Part shown: positions 17,876 through 29,165 of the stretch, one piece after another
Position numbering within the stretch: position 1 is the stretch's first letter
How the letters are laid out: each line of letters begins with the position of its first letter
Assembly (NCBI RefSeq): GCF_001879715.1
Contig: NZ_MNBW01000008.1
Span: 162,973 to 226,972, forward strand
Reading direction: 5' to 3'
DNA: 64,000 bases
Source: Nioella nitratireducens
GTDB lineage: Bacteria; Pseudomonadota; Alphaproteobacteria; Rhodobacterales; Rhodobacteraceae
The notes under the pieces: model-generated
The model's database searches: none
What the model saw: only the letters and a program-made list of their open reading frames with translations
What the model was told of the DNA's origin: nothing
Translations under genes and position numbers: made by a program

Positions 17876-19669
17876 TTAACCAGTTTCGGCCATGTCGTCG
17901 AGACGGATGTCGCGCAGCATGATGTCGGTCGGGTCGAGCCCTTGCGCCCCTACAACCCGCAGCACGACATGGCCATCGACCATGATGCTGGCGCCGCTGC
18001 CATCCTCGAAATCGACAACGCTGATCTCGGGGTCCGGTGTGACCTCCAGATCGACGCTGACCTGAATCAGGTCGTCTGCCGGGTCGAAATCGGTCACCAG
18101 ACCGGCGTCGCTATCGTTTTCCACGTAGACGCCCGATTCGAAGATGTCGGACCCGTCGCCTCCTGTGGCCACGTCATTTTCGCCAAGGAACAGGTAGTCA
18201 TCTCCTGCGCCGCCATCCATCGTGTCGGCTTGATCCTCGTCATAGGGGCCAAACTGGTCGTCGCCACCGGCAAAAGTGCCGTCGAGCGTGTCGTTGCCAT
18301 CGCCACCCTGCATGTGGTCGGATCCAAAGCCGCCACTGAGGAAGTCTTCGCCCGCACCGCCATCAAGGCTGTCATCGCCATCCGCGCCGTAGATCAGATC
18401 ATTGCCGTCGCCGCCCGAAAGTGTATCCGTGCCGTCGCCGCCACCCAGCAGGTCGTGGCCGTCGCCGCCTTCGATGGAATCATCTCCCTGATCGCCATAA
18501 AGCTCGTCATTTCCACCTTCCCCGAGGATGGTGTCATCGCCCTCGTTGCCGAAGGCCAGGTCGTTCTGCGCGCCGCCGTCGACCAGATCGTCGCCAGCGC
18601 CGCCGGTCAGGGCATCGGCATCCTGCTGGCCAAACAGGTCATCCATACCTTCGCGTCCGCGCAGGATATCGTCGGCGGTGCCGCCATTCAGCACGTCGTT
18701 GCCATTTTGCCCGTCGATCGTATCGCTGCCGTCACCCCCGGCGAGGGTGTCATTGCCATCGCTGCCGGTGATCGAGTCGCCGCCATCGGGGTCGGTCGGC
18801 TCTTGTTCAAGCTGCACGTCGTCGAGGGTGAGGCCGGTGGTGTCATCAAGGTGCAGAATCTGGGCCCCGTCCGAGAACACGGCGGTGCTGTTGTTTTCGG
18901 CGTTCTCTTCAAAGGTGATTTCGGGCGGCGTGTCGCCGTCATAGCGCACAAGGATCGTGTCCACGCCGGGCATGAAATCCGACAGGATCGGCACGTCGTC
19001 GGGCACGTCCGCGCGGGTCAGGAATTGGTCTTCGCCGTCGCCACCCATGGCCATATCGCCATCGCCAAGGATCAGCAGGTCGTCGCCAGGGCCGCCGTCG
19101 AGGGTATCGGACCCGTCGCCGCCGTCGAGCGTGTCACTGCCAGTGTCGCCTGCAAGGCTGTCGTTGCCGTCACCGCCCGCGAGGGTGTCATCACCCGTGC
19201 CACCCGCGATCAGGTCGTCGCCGCCGTCGCCGTACAGGTCATCGTCGCCATCGAAACCAGAGATATCGTCATTCCCGTCGGCACCGTGAATCTCATCGTT
19301 GCCGGTGTCGCCGTGCATGGCATCAGCGGCGCCGGTGCCAAAGATCGGGGTGGTCGCGAAGCTCGGGTCCGCATCGCTGCCGCCGCCGGTCGCCGGGTCG
19401 TTGACGAAGATGTCGTCGAGGATGTTGCCGCTGTCAGCCTGGTCCTGGGGCGCGCCGGTGTCACCGGGATTGCCCATGCCATCGGACCCGAACAGCAAAT
19501 CGTGCAGATCGGATGTGTAGACCGAGGCGTCATACGCATTTTGGGCGCTGCCGCCGTCTGGCGCCTCTGCACCGTCATTGCTTGTGTCATCGGTCTCGTC
19601 GCCGGAAAACAGCCCTTCGAGCGCGAACCCGACAAGCATCAGCAACAATACACCACCCGCTGCAATCAT
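17876..19669 (-). CDS. Membrane-anchored RTX-type calcium-binding repeat protein
   Basis: The 597-residue product starts with a single hydrophobic segment (MIAAGGVLLLMLVGFALEGL, 1-20), then an acidic linker with a D/T/G-rich region, then two blocks of GGxGxDxLx nonapeptide repeats (about 110-210 and 300-500) separated by beta-rich domains with VILHLDD-like and VSVDLEV-like strands. Such repeats form Ca2+-binding beta-rolls. It is very acidic and has no clear C-terminal type I secretion end, so the anchor may hold it in the membrane. Function is unknown. AAAGGAAAG before the ATG supports the start. Confidence 0.8.
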   Translation of the reverse strand: MIAAGGVLLLMLVGFALEGLFSGDETDDTSNDGAEAPDGGSAQNAYDASVYTSDLHDLLFGSDGMGNPGDTGAPQDQADSGNILDDIFVNDPATGGGSDADPSFATTPIFGTGAADAMHGDTGNDEIHGADGNDDISGFDGDDDLYGDGGDDLIAGGTGDDTLAGGDGNDSLAGDTGSDTLDGGDGSDTLDGGPGDDLLILGDGDMAMGGDGEDQFLTRADVPDDVPILSDFMPGVDTILVRYDGDTPPEITFEENAENNSTAVFSDGAQILHLDDTTGLTLDDVQLEQEPTDPDGGDSITGSDGNDTLAGGDGSDTIDGQNGNDVLNGGTADDILRGREGMDDLFGQQDADALTGGAGDDLVDGGAQNDLAFGNEGDDTILGEGGNDELYGDQGDDSIEGGDGHDLLGGGDGTDTLSGGDGNDLIYGADGDDSLDGGAGEDFLSGGFGSDHMQGGDGNDTLDGTFAGGDDQFGPYDEDQADTMDGGAGDDYLFLGENDVATGGDGSDIFESGVYVENDSDAGLVTDFDPADDLIQVSVDLEVTPDPEISVVDFEDGSGASIMVDGHVVLRVVGAQGLDPTDIMLRDIRLDDMAETG

Positions 19670-20060
19670 TTTCTTTCCTTTACCTCAATCTCAGGCCCCG
19701 GGGGGAAGAGCCGTCTGATACGATTGTGAATGAACCTGCGCCCGGCCTTGGGTCATTTGCCGACGTCCACAAGGTTTTCCTGTGGAATAATTGTGGCGCT
19801 GTTTCCGAGGAGTGAATCCATCGCTCCGAACTGCGGGGCATTCTTCGAAGCTTTTAGGAAAAGCTCAATGAAATCGTTTCTAACTGGTTAACGCAGGCGG
19901 GTCCGACCGGCCCCTTTTGCGCCAGAAACTTGGCGCTTTCCTTCGTCGGTCTTTTCCCCTATACGCCCGCAATCGCCTGCTATGGGCGAGTCTCTCCATG
20001 GGCCTTGCTGGACGACATCCCGGCCTGCGCCATCCACTCAAACCCGCAAAGGAGACCCCG
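19670..20060 (+). promoter_or_regulatory. Intergenic region between RTX gene and rpsO
   Basis: A 391-base divergent gap without a credible gene. It contains an inverted repeat at 19919-19936 (GCGCCA, 6-base loop, TGGCGC) and, near 19960, TATACG resembling a -10 box in front of rpsO. No convincing -35 at standard spacing is seen. The upstream half is richer in A and T than its surroundings. Confidence 0.35.
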
Positions 20061-20330
20061 ATGTCGATCACCGCAGAAGAGAAAGCCCGCCTGATCGCCG
20101 AATTCGCAACCAAGGAAGGCGACACCGGTTCGCCGGAAGTCCAGGTTGCGATCCTGACCAGCCGGATCAACACGTTGACCGAGCACTTCAAAAGCCACAA
20201 GAAAGACAACCACTCTCGTCGTGGTCTGCTGATGATGGTTGCTCAGCGTCGTAAGCTGCTGGACTACCTCAAGGGCAAGGAAGAGGCACGTTACCAGTCT
20301 CTCATCAAGAAGCTCGGTATTCGCCGCTAA
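20061..20330 (+). CDS. rpsO: 30S ribosomal protein S15
   Basis: S15 is a primary binding protein of the 16S central domain. The 89-residue length and the sequence ([59 protein letters not shown]) are typical. AAAGGAG sits 7 bases before the ATG. pnp lies 295 bases downstream, the common rpsO-pnp order, but a terminator separates them. Confidence 0.98.
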   Translation: MSITAEEKARLIAEFATKEGDTGSPEVQVAILTSRINTLTEHFKSHKKDNHSRRGLLMMVAQRRKLLDYLKGKEEARYQSLIKKLGIRR

Positions 20331-20357
20331 TCCTGCATCGTCAGAGATGATCGTTGG

Positions 20358-20387
20358 CGCGCCCCGGGAAACAGGGGCGCGTTTTTT
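20358..20387 (+). terminator. Rho-independent terminator after rpsO
   Basis: A perfect 8-pair stem (CGCGCCCC with GGGGCGCG) with loop GGGAAACA, followed by TTTTTT at 20382-20387. It separates rpsO from pnp, so pnp needs its own promoter or read-through. Confidence 0.92.
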
Positions 20388-20625
20388 CGTTGCCAGGCAC
20401 GGCCTTCCCGGACGGCGATCTGCGTGGCGGCGGCGCCTGGTCCTGCAAAGGGGCAGGCGATATCGTTGCTTTCCAAATCCCAAGAATTCCTGTATGCGCC
20501 GCACATCTGAGACGTGATGCCTTTGACCCCGGGCGCATGAACAAGATTGGGGTCGGCGGCAATGGGGCCGCCAGTCAAACGGGGACCCGGGATACGCTCG
20601 GGAGTGCCCCAAACAGGATACGATG

Positions 20626-22755
<2,130 letters not shown>

Positions 22756-22779
22756 TCCTCGCACCGCTTTGGAAACTGG

Positions 22780-22812
22780 AAAGCCCCGGGGTCACGCTCC
22801 GGGGCTTTTGCT
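22780..22812 (+). terminator. Rho-independent terminator of pnp
   Basis: Stem AAAGCCCCGG (22780-22789) with CCGGGGCTTT (22799-22808), loop GGTCACGCT, then TTGCTTT. Located 25 bases after the pnp stop. Confidence 0.9.
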
Positions 22813-22967
22813 TTCTACGGGGGCACAGGAAAAACCCCGGCAAGCGAAGCCTGCCGGGGCGTTGAACCAATAACTCGGTGATGAAATCCTGTAGGGTGCG
22901 CGAGAGGCGGACCCCGGAAACGGGCGGCGGTAGAGGGGCCGCCCGTTCCAATGCTGTCGCCTGCGGT

Positions 22968-25112
22968 TCAGACCGGCAGGTTCAAGCGGAACATGAACAC
23001 CTGACCGCCATTGTCCGACTGGGTCTCGGCCACGGCACCGCCCGAGTCGCCGCTGTGCTGAACCACACCGATGAAGGTCTGCTCGTTGATCGGCAGGCTG
23101 CCGGTCACCTCTTGAATGCCCATCCCGGCCAGCTCGTCGGCAGTGTAGAAGCTGCCGTCAGCCTTTCGTGCGACAAGGGCCGTCACCGGCCAAGTGCCCG
23201 AGAATTCCGACGCTTTGGCGCGAACGTTGGTGCCGCCATAGGCCGAAACGCCCGACATGCCGCGCGGGTTGTTGCTGCCGCCAGCCATGGCAAGGAAGTA
23301 GCCGGTGCCGGGGGTGGCGAGCTGCATGGTCTGAGTGTCGAGGACCAGTGCGTATTTCCGATCGCCGTAGTCGTTGCCCGAGTCTTCATCGACCAGCAGC
23401 ACGTCGGCGTCAGAGGCCTTGACCCACATCAGGCCATCGTTCTGCACGGTGCGGGCGGTTCCGTCTTCCCAAGTGGCATGGGTGCCTTCGCCGCCATGCT
23501 TGATGCCCTTGTTGCTGATCTCCAGCGTCAGCGAGCCATCGTAGGCGGGCAGCGTGCGAGTTGCCGAGGCTGTCAGCATCTCTGGCAGCTCGCCACCGGC
23601 CGCTGCCAGAGCGTCGGCAAGCGTAGGCATTTCCACGGCAAGAATGCCACCGGCTTGGCTGAGGTTCTGAACCCAACGATGCTTGCTCGGGTCGGGATCG
23701 ACCGCGGGGTGCTCGGTCTTGCTGTCGCCGACGAAATAGGTGTGGCCCGCAGGCTGTTCGGCGGCGTCCTGCCACTTGAACACTTCCGTTTCACGCACTG
23801 CCACCGGCGCATCCCATCCGCCCCACTGGTACGAGGTCGGCACGAAGGCGGCGTCAAAGGTGTCGGGGGCGTTTTCATCGGCCATGTAGGCGTCGAGCAT
23901 CCGCACAGAGGTGTCGATCTCGGCGATGCCCAGATCGGCGTAGGCGTCATTTGCGACGGCCATGCCGTAGATCTTGCCGTAGAGCAGGCCGTTCCGCGCG
24001 AGGAACTGGTCACGCTGCGACGCATCGGCGGCCAGCGGTTGGCCGTTGGCATCCAGACCCTTGCGGCCGATATAGATGGCCATGGGGGCGGGTTCGACAT
24101 CGAAATTGTAGCCGGACAGGACGATGGCAACGTAATCCGGGTGACCGGGGTTGATCGGCAACAACTTCTCATAGCCGGACTGGCCAAGGGCCGGGGCGGT
24201 GTAGGCCACCTTGTTGGCGATATCCACGACGACCGAGGCAAGGCCCATGGTGTCAGCGGTGTCGATCAGGCTTTCGACAAGGTTGCCTTCGGAATCGGTG
24301 ACGTCGAACATTTCCTGAATGTTCCACTCTTCGGCGGTCAGCCACACATCGTCAGCAAAGCCGATGCCCTCGCCATATTTGTTGGCGACTTCGTAATAGG
24401 CCCCGCAGTAAGAGTTCACGAAGAAATCGGCCTCGGTCAGCTGCATGGCCGGTGCGAACTCGACCAGCGTGCCATCGGCGCGCGTCTGGTTGCCCCAGAC
24501 ACCACCGTCGGCTTTCGGCAGAACCTCGTCGCCGAAGACGTTGTAGATGGTGTTGTAGAGGTGGCCCGAGCCGCGCACCATGTCTGCCGCTGCGGTGTCG
24601 TTCGACAGGAAGTCGGCAAATGCGACGCGGTCATAGTCGATGGTGTGGATATGGCTGCCGGTGAAGGTCACGCCCGAGGTCATGACCTGCGGATAGGTTT
24701 CCGAGGACATGGTGCCATAGGATTCGGACTGATAGATCACGCGAACGGTGGTCTCGTCGGCGAGGAAGGCCGCGTGGCCATCGGGGTAGCCGGTCAGCGC
24801 CATGCCGGTGTCTGCGTCGACCTCACCGATGGTGGCGATCGGCTTCATGCGGGCAATGAACGGGAAATCAATGTCGCCGGACTGGCCGTCGATCAGGAAT
24901 TCCGGCGTGTTGCCTGCGGTCGAGGCCTCGGCGATCAGGGCGGTGACCTGACCGATCGACTTGATGACGGCGGTCTGCGCCAGAACAGAGGTCGAGCGCA
25001 GAAGGCCCGCGCCGAGAGCCGTGGCGCCAGCACCGGCGGCGATCATGCCGCCCATGAATCCGCGGCGGGAAACCTGGCGGCTGGTGGAAGAGCTTTGAGC
25101 GAAATCTTTCAT
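22968..25112 (-). CDS. Tat-exported PhoX-like protein (DUF839-type), possible phosphatase
   Basis: The 714-residue protein has a twin-arginine signal with RRGFMGG at 16-22 followed by a hydrophobic stretch ending LAQ. ADGGVWGNQTRADGTLVEF and DDVWLTAEEWN (257-262 WLTAEE) resemble segments of the PhoX phosphatase family, whose landmark is WLTCEE; the Cys is Ala here. VLLVDEDSGNDYGDRKYALV and SGYNFDVEPAPMAIYIGRKG fit a large beta-propeller. A Pho-box-like site at 25190-25207 supports a phosphate role. The enzyme class remains uncertain because of the missing Cys. AAGAGG precedes the start. Confidence 0.6.
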   Translation of the reverse strand: MKDFAQSSSTSRQVSRRGFMGGMIAAGAGATALGAGLLRSTSVLAQTAVIKSIGQVTALIAEASTAGNTPEFLIDGQSGDIDFPFIARMKPIATIGEVDADTGMALTGYPDGHAAFLADETTVRVIYQSESYGTMSSETYPQVMTSGVTFTGSHIHTIDYDRVAFADFLSNDTAAADMVRGSGHLYNTIYNVFGDEVLPKADGGVWGNQTRADGTLVEFAPAMQLTEADFFVNSYCGAYYEVANKYGEGIGFADDVWLTAEEWNIQEMFDVTDSEGNLVESLIDTADTMGLASVVVDIANKVAYTAPALGQSGYEKLLPINPGHPDYVAIVLSGYNFDVEPAPMAIYIGRKGLDANGQPLAADASQRDQFLARNGLLYGKIYGMAVANDAYADLGIAEIDTSVRMLDAYMADENAPDTFDAAFVPTSYQWGGWDAPVAVRETEVFKWQDAAEQPAGHTYFVGDSKTEHPAVDPDPSKHRWVQNLSQAGGILAVEMPTLADALAAAGGELPEMLTASATRTLPAYDGSLTLEISNKGIKHGGEGTHATWEDGTARTVQNDGLMWVKASDADVLLVDEDSGNDYGDRKYALVLDTQTMQLATPGTGYFLAMAGGSNNPRGMSGVSAYGGTNVRAKASEFSGTWPVTALVARKADGSFYTADELAGMGIQEVTGSLPINEQTFIGVVQHSGDSGGAVAETQSDNGGQVFMFRLNLPV

Positions 25113-25189
25113 GACAAGCCTCTTGTTGAGTAGTGGGGGTCGCTGGCGTTCTGGCTACTCTTTGCCTGTCAAAAGAACATGACGCTCCT

Positions 25190-25207
25190 GAAACAGATTT
25201 ATGATGC
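25190..25207 (-). promoter_or_regulatory. Pho-box-like site upstream of the PhoX-like gene
   Basis: On the minus strand the site reads GCATCATAAATCTGTTTC. Compared with the E. coli Pho box, 13 of 18 positions agree and the central 12 (TCATAAATCTGT) agree without gap. It is about 80 bases upstream of the start of the PhoX-like gene. Confidence 0.55.
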
Positions 25208-25310
25208 TCACGAGGGGCACTCACGGGAACGTTGGTTAACAAAGGCTTGCTGTATCCGCCCCTGATCGGCCAAGCTTTGCCGAGATCATTTTTTTCGGGG
25301 AGAGGGCGCG

Positions 25311-25871
25311 ATGCTGACCCGCCGCCATTTCATTTCTACGGGGGCCGCTTTGGCGCTGACGCCGACCATTGCCAAGGCGCAAGAGGGTTGGCGGCTCCCC
25401 AGCCGGTTCCGGCCGCATGTGGTCGAGATCAATCCCGGCTTTGAGCCGGGCACCATCCATGTCGATATGGGCGCACATTTCCTTTATTTCGTGCAGGATG
25501 GCGATACCGCCATGCGGTTTGGCGTGGCCGTGGGCCGCGAAGGACGGCAGGCGGTCGGACGCTTCCGCGTCGGACGCAAGGAAGAATGGCCAAGTTGGCA
25601 GCCAACGGCGAACATGATCGCGCGAGAACCCGAAGTCTATACGCAGTTCGCTGGCGGCATGGAGGGCGGGCCGGACAACCCGCTTGGTGCGCGGGCGCTC
25701 TACCTCTACGCCGGGTCGCGCGATTCGCTTCTTCGCATCCACGGCACGCCGCAACCGTGGTCGATTGGTCTGTCGGCCTCGTCGGGCTGTATCCGGATGG
25801 TCAATGATCACGTGATCCAGCTTTACGATATGGTCGATATCGGCACGCCGGTGCAACTGCACCGGGTGTAA
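25311..25871 (+). CDS. L,D-transpeptidase (YkuD family), exported
   Basis: The 186-residue protein starts MLTRRHFISTGAALALTP, a signal with a twin-arginine-like RR. The YkuD catalytic signature is HGTPQPWSIGLSASSGC with His144 and Cys160, then IRM. GVAVGREGRQAVGRFRVGRK is the typical upstream strand pair. Such enzymes make 3-3 crosslinks in peptidoglycan or attach proteins to it. GGGGAGAGG precedes the start. It is divergent from the PhoX-like gene across a 198-base gap. Confidence 0.93.
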   Translation: MLTRRHFISTGAALALTPTIAKAQEGWRLPSRFRPHVVEINPGFEPGTIHVDMGAHFLYFVQDGDTAMRFGVAVGREGRQAVGRFRVGRKEEWPSWQPTANMIAREPEVYTQFAGGMEGGPDNPLGARALYLYAGSRDSLLRIHGTPQPWSIGLSASSGCIRMVNDHVIQLYDMVDIGTPVQLHRV

Positions 25872-26024
25872 GAAGGCGACCAGTGGCAACGCCCGGTCAG
25901 CGGGCCTTTGCAGACACCAGGGGTGGCCGCGCATCGCCGCCCGCCGCCTGACGCTGAGTGGATTGTCGGGGATGTGCCCGATCACTTTGCCATCCAATTC
26001 ATGGTGGAGTCCCTCTCGGCGGCC

Positions 26025-26059
26025 ACAAAAAAGGCCCCCGCGGTCGCACGGGGGCCTTT
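26025..26059 (-). terminator. Rho-independent terminator of the peroxiredoxin gene
   Basis: Stem AAAGGCCCCCG (26030-26040) with CGGGGGCCTTT (26049-26059), loop CGGTCGCA; on the minus strand the arm is followed by a run of T from 26030 to 26027. It is 20 bases past the peroxiredoxin stop codon. Confidence 0.9.
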
Positions 26060-26079
26060 CGCGTAACTGGAACGGTCTC

Positions 26080-26733
26080 TTAACCCGGCAGCTTGGCCAT
26101 CCGCAGATAGGGCAGCTTGGTGTCGATCGAGCCGTATTTGGCAATTGCATCTTCGTCGCTGACCGACAGCGGCACCACGACATCACCGCCCGGAGTCCAG
26201 TTGGCCGGGGTGGCCACCGTCTCGCGGTCGGCCGTCTGAAGGCCATCGAGGGCGCGCAGCACTTCGGCAAAGTTCCGTCCAACGTTCATCGGGTAGGTCA
26301 TCGACAGGCGCAGCTTCTTGTTGGGGTCGATGATGAAGACGGTGCGCACAGTCTGGCTGTCAGCCGGGGTCGGGTTGTCGGACAGGTAGTAGTCGGCCTG
26401 AAGCATGTCGAAGGCTTTGGACAGGTCCAGATCCTTGTCCGCCACGATGGGGAACCCCGCCTTGGCGCCGCCAACCGCCGCGATATCTTCTTTCCACTTC
26501 ACGTGCTCGTCCACGCTGTCGACCGAGATGCCGAGCACCTTGGTGTCGCGCTTTGCCCATTCATCGGCCAACTGCGCCACGGCGCCGAATTCGGTCGTGC
26601 AGACCGGGGTGAAATCCTTGGGGTGGCTGAACAGGATGGCCCAGGAATCGCCGATCCAGTCATGCAGCGTGAAGGTGCCCTGATCTGTTTCGACGGTGAG
26701 GTTTGGGATCGTGTCGTTGATGCGGAGACCCAT
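26080..26733 (-). CDS. 1-Cys peroxiredoxin (Prx6 type)
   Basis: The 217-residue protein has the peroxidatic Cys45 in FTPVCTTEFG, with HPKD just before. The C-terminal half contains LRLSMTYPMNVGRNFAEVLR and TPANWTPGGDVVVPLSVS, as in Prx6-like peroxiredoxins. No resolving Cys is evident elsewhere, so it is of the 1-Cys kind. It should reduce hydrogen and lipid peroxides in the cytosol using an external thiol. The start at 26733 is preceded by AAAGGGAGTT. It is divergent from the aldehyde dehydrogenase gene across 226 bases. Confidence 0.94.
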   Translation of the reverse strand: MGLRINDTIPNLTVETDQGTFTLHDWIGDSWAILFSHPKDFTPVCTTEFGAVAQLADEWAKRDTKVLGISVDSVDEHVKWKEDIAAVGGAKAGFPIVADKDLDLSKAFDMLQADYYLSDNPTPADSQTVRTVFIIDPNKKLRLSMTYPMNVGRNFAEVLRALDGLQTADRETVATPANWTPGGDVVVPLSVSDEDAIAKYGSIDTKLPYLRMAKLPG

Positions 26734-26959
26734 GTCCGAACTCCCTTTGATTGGTTGCGAGTGTCAAATTTTAAGTAGGATGCCGGGGGCACTGTTGCAC
26801 GGGTCCGGGGCAGACTCACACGAAAAAAGGAACGGACATTCCGCCGCACCCGGCCCTTCGCGGACAGCGGTTTCCATGGGGTCGCTGCGTCACGAACGGC
26901 AGACCTTGTCCTTGGTCGGCGGCAATGTCAGGCTCTGCGCCAAATCAGGGAGATAGACC

Positions 26960-28405
26960 ATGCCCAACACCACGGATTTCTACATCAACGGCCAGTGGGT
27001 GGCCCCGCAAGCAGGCACCCCGTTCGACGTCATTAACCCCTCGACCGAAGAGGTCTGCGCCACCATTTCCCTTGGCGGCCAGGCCGATGTGGATGCTGCT
27101 GTCGCCGCTGCGCGCACCGCGTTCGAAAGCTATGCCTACACCTCCAAGCAAGAGCGCCTGGCACTGCTCAATCGCGTGCTGGAGGTTTACCAAGCCCGTT
27201 CGGACGACATGGCCGAGGCGATCAGCACCGAGATGGGCGCACCGATCGACATGGCGCGCAGTTCGCAGGCCCCGGCGGGAAGCTGGCACATCAACAATTT
27301 CATCCGCGCGCTGGAAGAGTTCGAGTTCGAGCGACCCCTTGGCAAACACGCCCCCAATGACCGGATCATCTACGAAGGTGTCGGCGTCGTCGGTATGATC
27401 ACCCCGTGGAACTGGCCGATGAACCAGGTGACGCTCAAGGTGATCCCGGCGCTGGCGACCGGGTGCACCATGGTTCTGAAACCCTCGGAAATCGCGCCCC
27501 TGTCGTCACTGATCTTCGCCCAGATCCTTGACGAGGCCGGGGTGCCTGCGGGCGTCTTCAACCTGGTCAACGGCGACGGGGCGGGCGTGGGCTCGATGAT
27601 GACAAGCCATCCGGGCATCGACGCGATCAGCTTTACCGGCTCGACCCGCGCGGGCATCGCCATTTCCAGAAACGCGGCGGAAACGCTGAAACCCGTGCAT
27701 CTGGAGCTTGGTGGCAAGGGCGCCAACATTGTCTTTGCCGATGCCGACGAAAAGGCGGTGAAGCGCGGTGCGCTGCATTGCTTCAACAACACCGGCCAAT
27801 CCTGTAACGCGCCCACGCGGATGCTGGTGGAACGTTCATATTACGACGAGGCGGTCGAGATCGCCGCAGCCACCGCCGAGAAATGCACTGTCGGTCTGGC
27901 CAGCGAACCCGGTCGTCATATCGGCCCGGTGGTCAGCGCCGCGCAATATGACAAGATTCAGGGCCTGATCGAAACGGGCATCGAGGAAGGCGCGCGGCTG
28001 GTTGCGGGCGGTCCCGGTCGCCCGGAGGGCTTCAATCGCGGTTATTTCGTGCGCCCCACGGTCTTTGCCGATGTGAATAACGACATGACCATCGCGCGCG
28101 AAGAGATCTTCGGCCCGGTCCTGTCGATCATCCCCTTCGCGGATGAGGCCGAAGCGTTGAAAATCGCCAATGACACCGAATACGGCCTGACCAACTACGT
28201 CCAGACTCAGGACGGCGCACGCCGTAATCGTCTGGCGCGGCACCTGCGCTCTGGCATGGTCGAGATGAACGGCCAGTCGCGCGGCGCGGGCAGCCCCTTC
28301 GGTGGCATGAAGAAGTCCGGCAACGGGCGCGAAGGTGGTGTCTGGGGGCTGGAAGATTTCTGCGAGGTCAAGGCCGTATCCGGGTGGTCGCCTGACGACG
28401 CCTGA
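26960..28405 (+). CDS. NAD(P)-dependent aldehyde dehydrogenase
   Basis: The 481-residue enzyme has the ALDH catalytic Cys282 in NNTGQSCNAPTR and the general base Glu249 in HLELGGKGAN; GVVGMITPWNWPMN and FTGSTRAG are the coenzyme-binding boxes. EEIFGPVLSIIPFADEAEAL and SPFGGMKKSGNGREGG are also canonical. Substrate is not clear; it is not obviously betaine-aldehyde or succinate-semialdehyde specific from motifs. GGGAGATAG precedes the ATG. The 226-base gap before it lacks a gene. Confidence 0.92.
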   Translation: MPNTTDFYINGQWVAPQAGTPFDVINPSTEEVCATISLGGQADVDAAVAAARTAFESYAYTSKQERLALLNRVLEVYQARSDDMAEAISTEMGAPIDMARSSQAPAGSWHINNFIRALEEFEFERPLGKHAPNDRIIYEGVGVVGMITPWNWPMNQVTLKVIPALATGCTMVLKPSEIAPLSSLIFAQILDEAGVPAGVFNLVNGDGAGVGSMMTSHPGIDAISFTGSTRAGIAISRNAAETLKPVHLELGGKGANIVFADADEKAVKRGALHCFNNTGQSCNAPTRMLVERSYYDEAVEIAAATAEKCTVGLASEPGRHIGPVVSAAQYDKIQGLIETGIEEGARLVAGGPGRPEGFNRGYFVRPTVFADVNNDMTIAREEIFGPVLSIIPFADEAEALKIANDTEYGLTNYVQTQDGARRNRLARHLRSGMVEMNGQSRGAGSPFGGMKKSGNGREGGVWGLEDFCEVKAVSGWSPDDA

Positions 28406-28435
28406 TGGGCAAAGCCGGGTTTGACACCCAGTGAT

Positions 28436-28457
28436 AAAGGGCCGGGGACGGCCCTTT
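28436..28457. terminator. Bidirectional terminator between aldehyde dehydrogenase and rluA
   Basis: Stem AAAGGGCC (28436-28443) with GGCCCTTT (28450-28457), 6-base loop. It sits between two converging genes. T-runs are short, so efficiency is uncertain. Confidence 0.7.
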
Positions 28458-28475
28458 GTTCTGGCGTGGTGCCGT

Positions 28476-29126
28476 TCAGAACGGGGCCTTGGCCGAAAAA
28501 CTCAGCCCCTTGCCCCCATCGGGGTGACGCAAGCGCAGGCTTTCGGCATGAAGCATCAGTCGGGGAAAGTCGCGTGCGGCCCCGGTGGCGTAGAATGGGT
28601 CGCCCAGAATCGGATGGCCAAGCGCCAGCATGTGAACGCGCAACTGGTGCGAGCGCCCGGTGCGGGGGTAAAGGCGCACCCGCGTCTCATCCCCGGCCTT
28701 GCGCATCACCCGCCATTCGGTTTGCGCCGGTTTCCCCGTTTCATGGCAGACCTTTTGCAATGGCCGGTTGGGCCAATCGACGATCAGCGGCAGATCGACC
28801 TCGCCGGTCTTTTCCGCGATCAGGCCCCAGACCCGCGCGACATAGGTCTTTTTCATGTGCCGTTTTTCGAATTGCAGCCCCAGATGGCGCTGCGCGTGCG
28901 GGGTCAGGCCAAAGACCATGACGCCGGATGTGTCCATGTCCAGCCGATGCACCAAGAGCGCCTCGGGAAACGTATCTTGCACGCGGGACAGCAGGCAATC
29001 GGACAGATGATCCCCCTTGCCGGGCACGGACAGCAGGCCGCTTGGCTTGTTCACCAGCAGCAATTCATGGTCGTGGTGCAGGATATCCAGCGGGTCCTGC
29101 GGGGGGCGGTAGTCGAGTGGTTGCAT
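28476..29126 (-). CDS. rluA: RluA-family pseudouridine synthase
   Basis: The 216-residue protein is close in length and sequence pattern to E. coli RluA, which makes pseudouridine 746 in 23S rRNA and 32 in some tRNAs. LLLVNKPSGLLSVPGKGDHL, the catalytic Asp63 in HRLDMDTSG, VDWPNRPLQKVCHETGKPAQ and GRSHQLRVHMLALGHPILGD are all present. No S4 domain is found, as in true RluA. The start at 29126 lies 39 bases before the next minus-strand gene. Confidence 0.92.
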   Translation of the reverse strand: MQPLDYRPPQDPLDILHHDHELLLVNKPSGLLSVPGKGDHLSDCLLSRVQDTFPEALLVHRLDMDTSGVMVFGLTPHAQRHLGLQFEKRHMKKTYVARVWGLIAEKTGEVDLPLIVDWPNRPLQKVCHETGKPAQTEWRVMRKAGDETRVRLYPRTGRSHQLRVHMLALGHPILGDPFYATGAARDFPRLMLHAESLRLRHPDGGKGLSFSAKAPF

Positions 29127-29165
29127 GTGGCGTGATCTATTGCCTTTGGGGCCGTGCCGAAAGGG

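Noticed and set aside
18100..19400. Nucleotide repeats within the RTX gene as a possible CRISPR or satellite
   Set aside because: The repeats are in frame and encode a nonapeptide; spacing is 27 bases without unique spacers.
17708..19729. Open frame of 673 codons opposite the RTX repeat gene with regular Val/Ile-rich repeats
   Set aside because: The apparent repeats are the antisense reading of GGxGxD codons. The minus frame makes standard RTX repeats.
22878..25133. Long open frame of 751 codons opposite the PhoX-like gene
   Set aside because: Shadow frame. The minus-strand protein has a twin-arginine signal and a Pho-box-like site, the opposite frame has neither.
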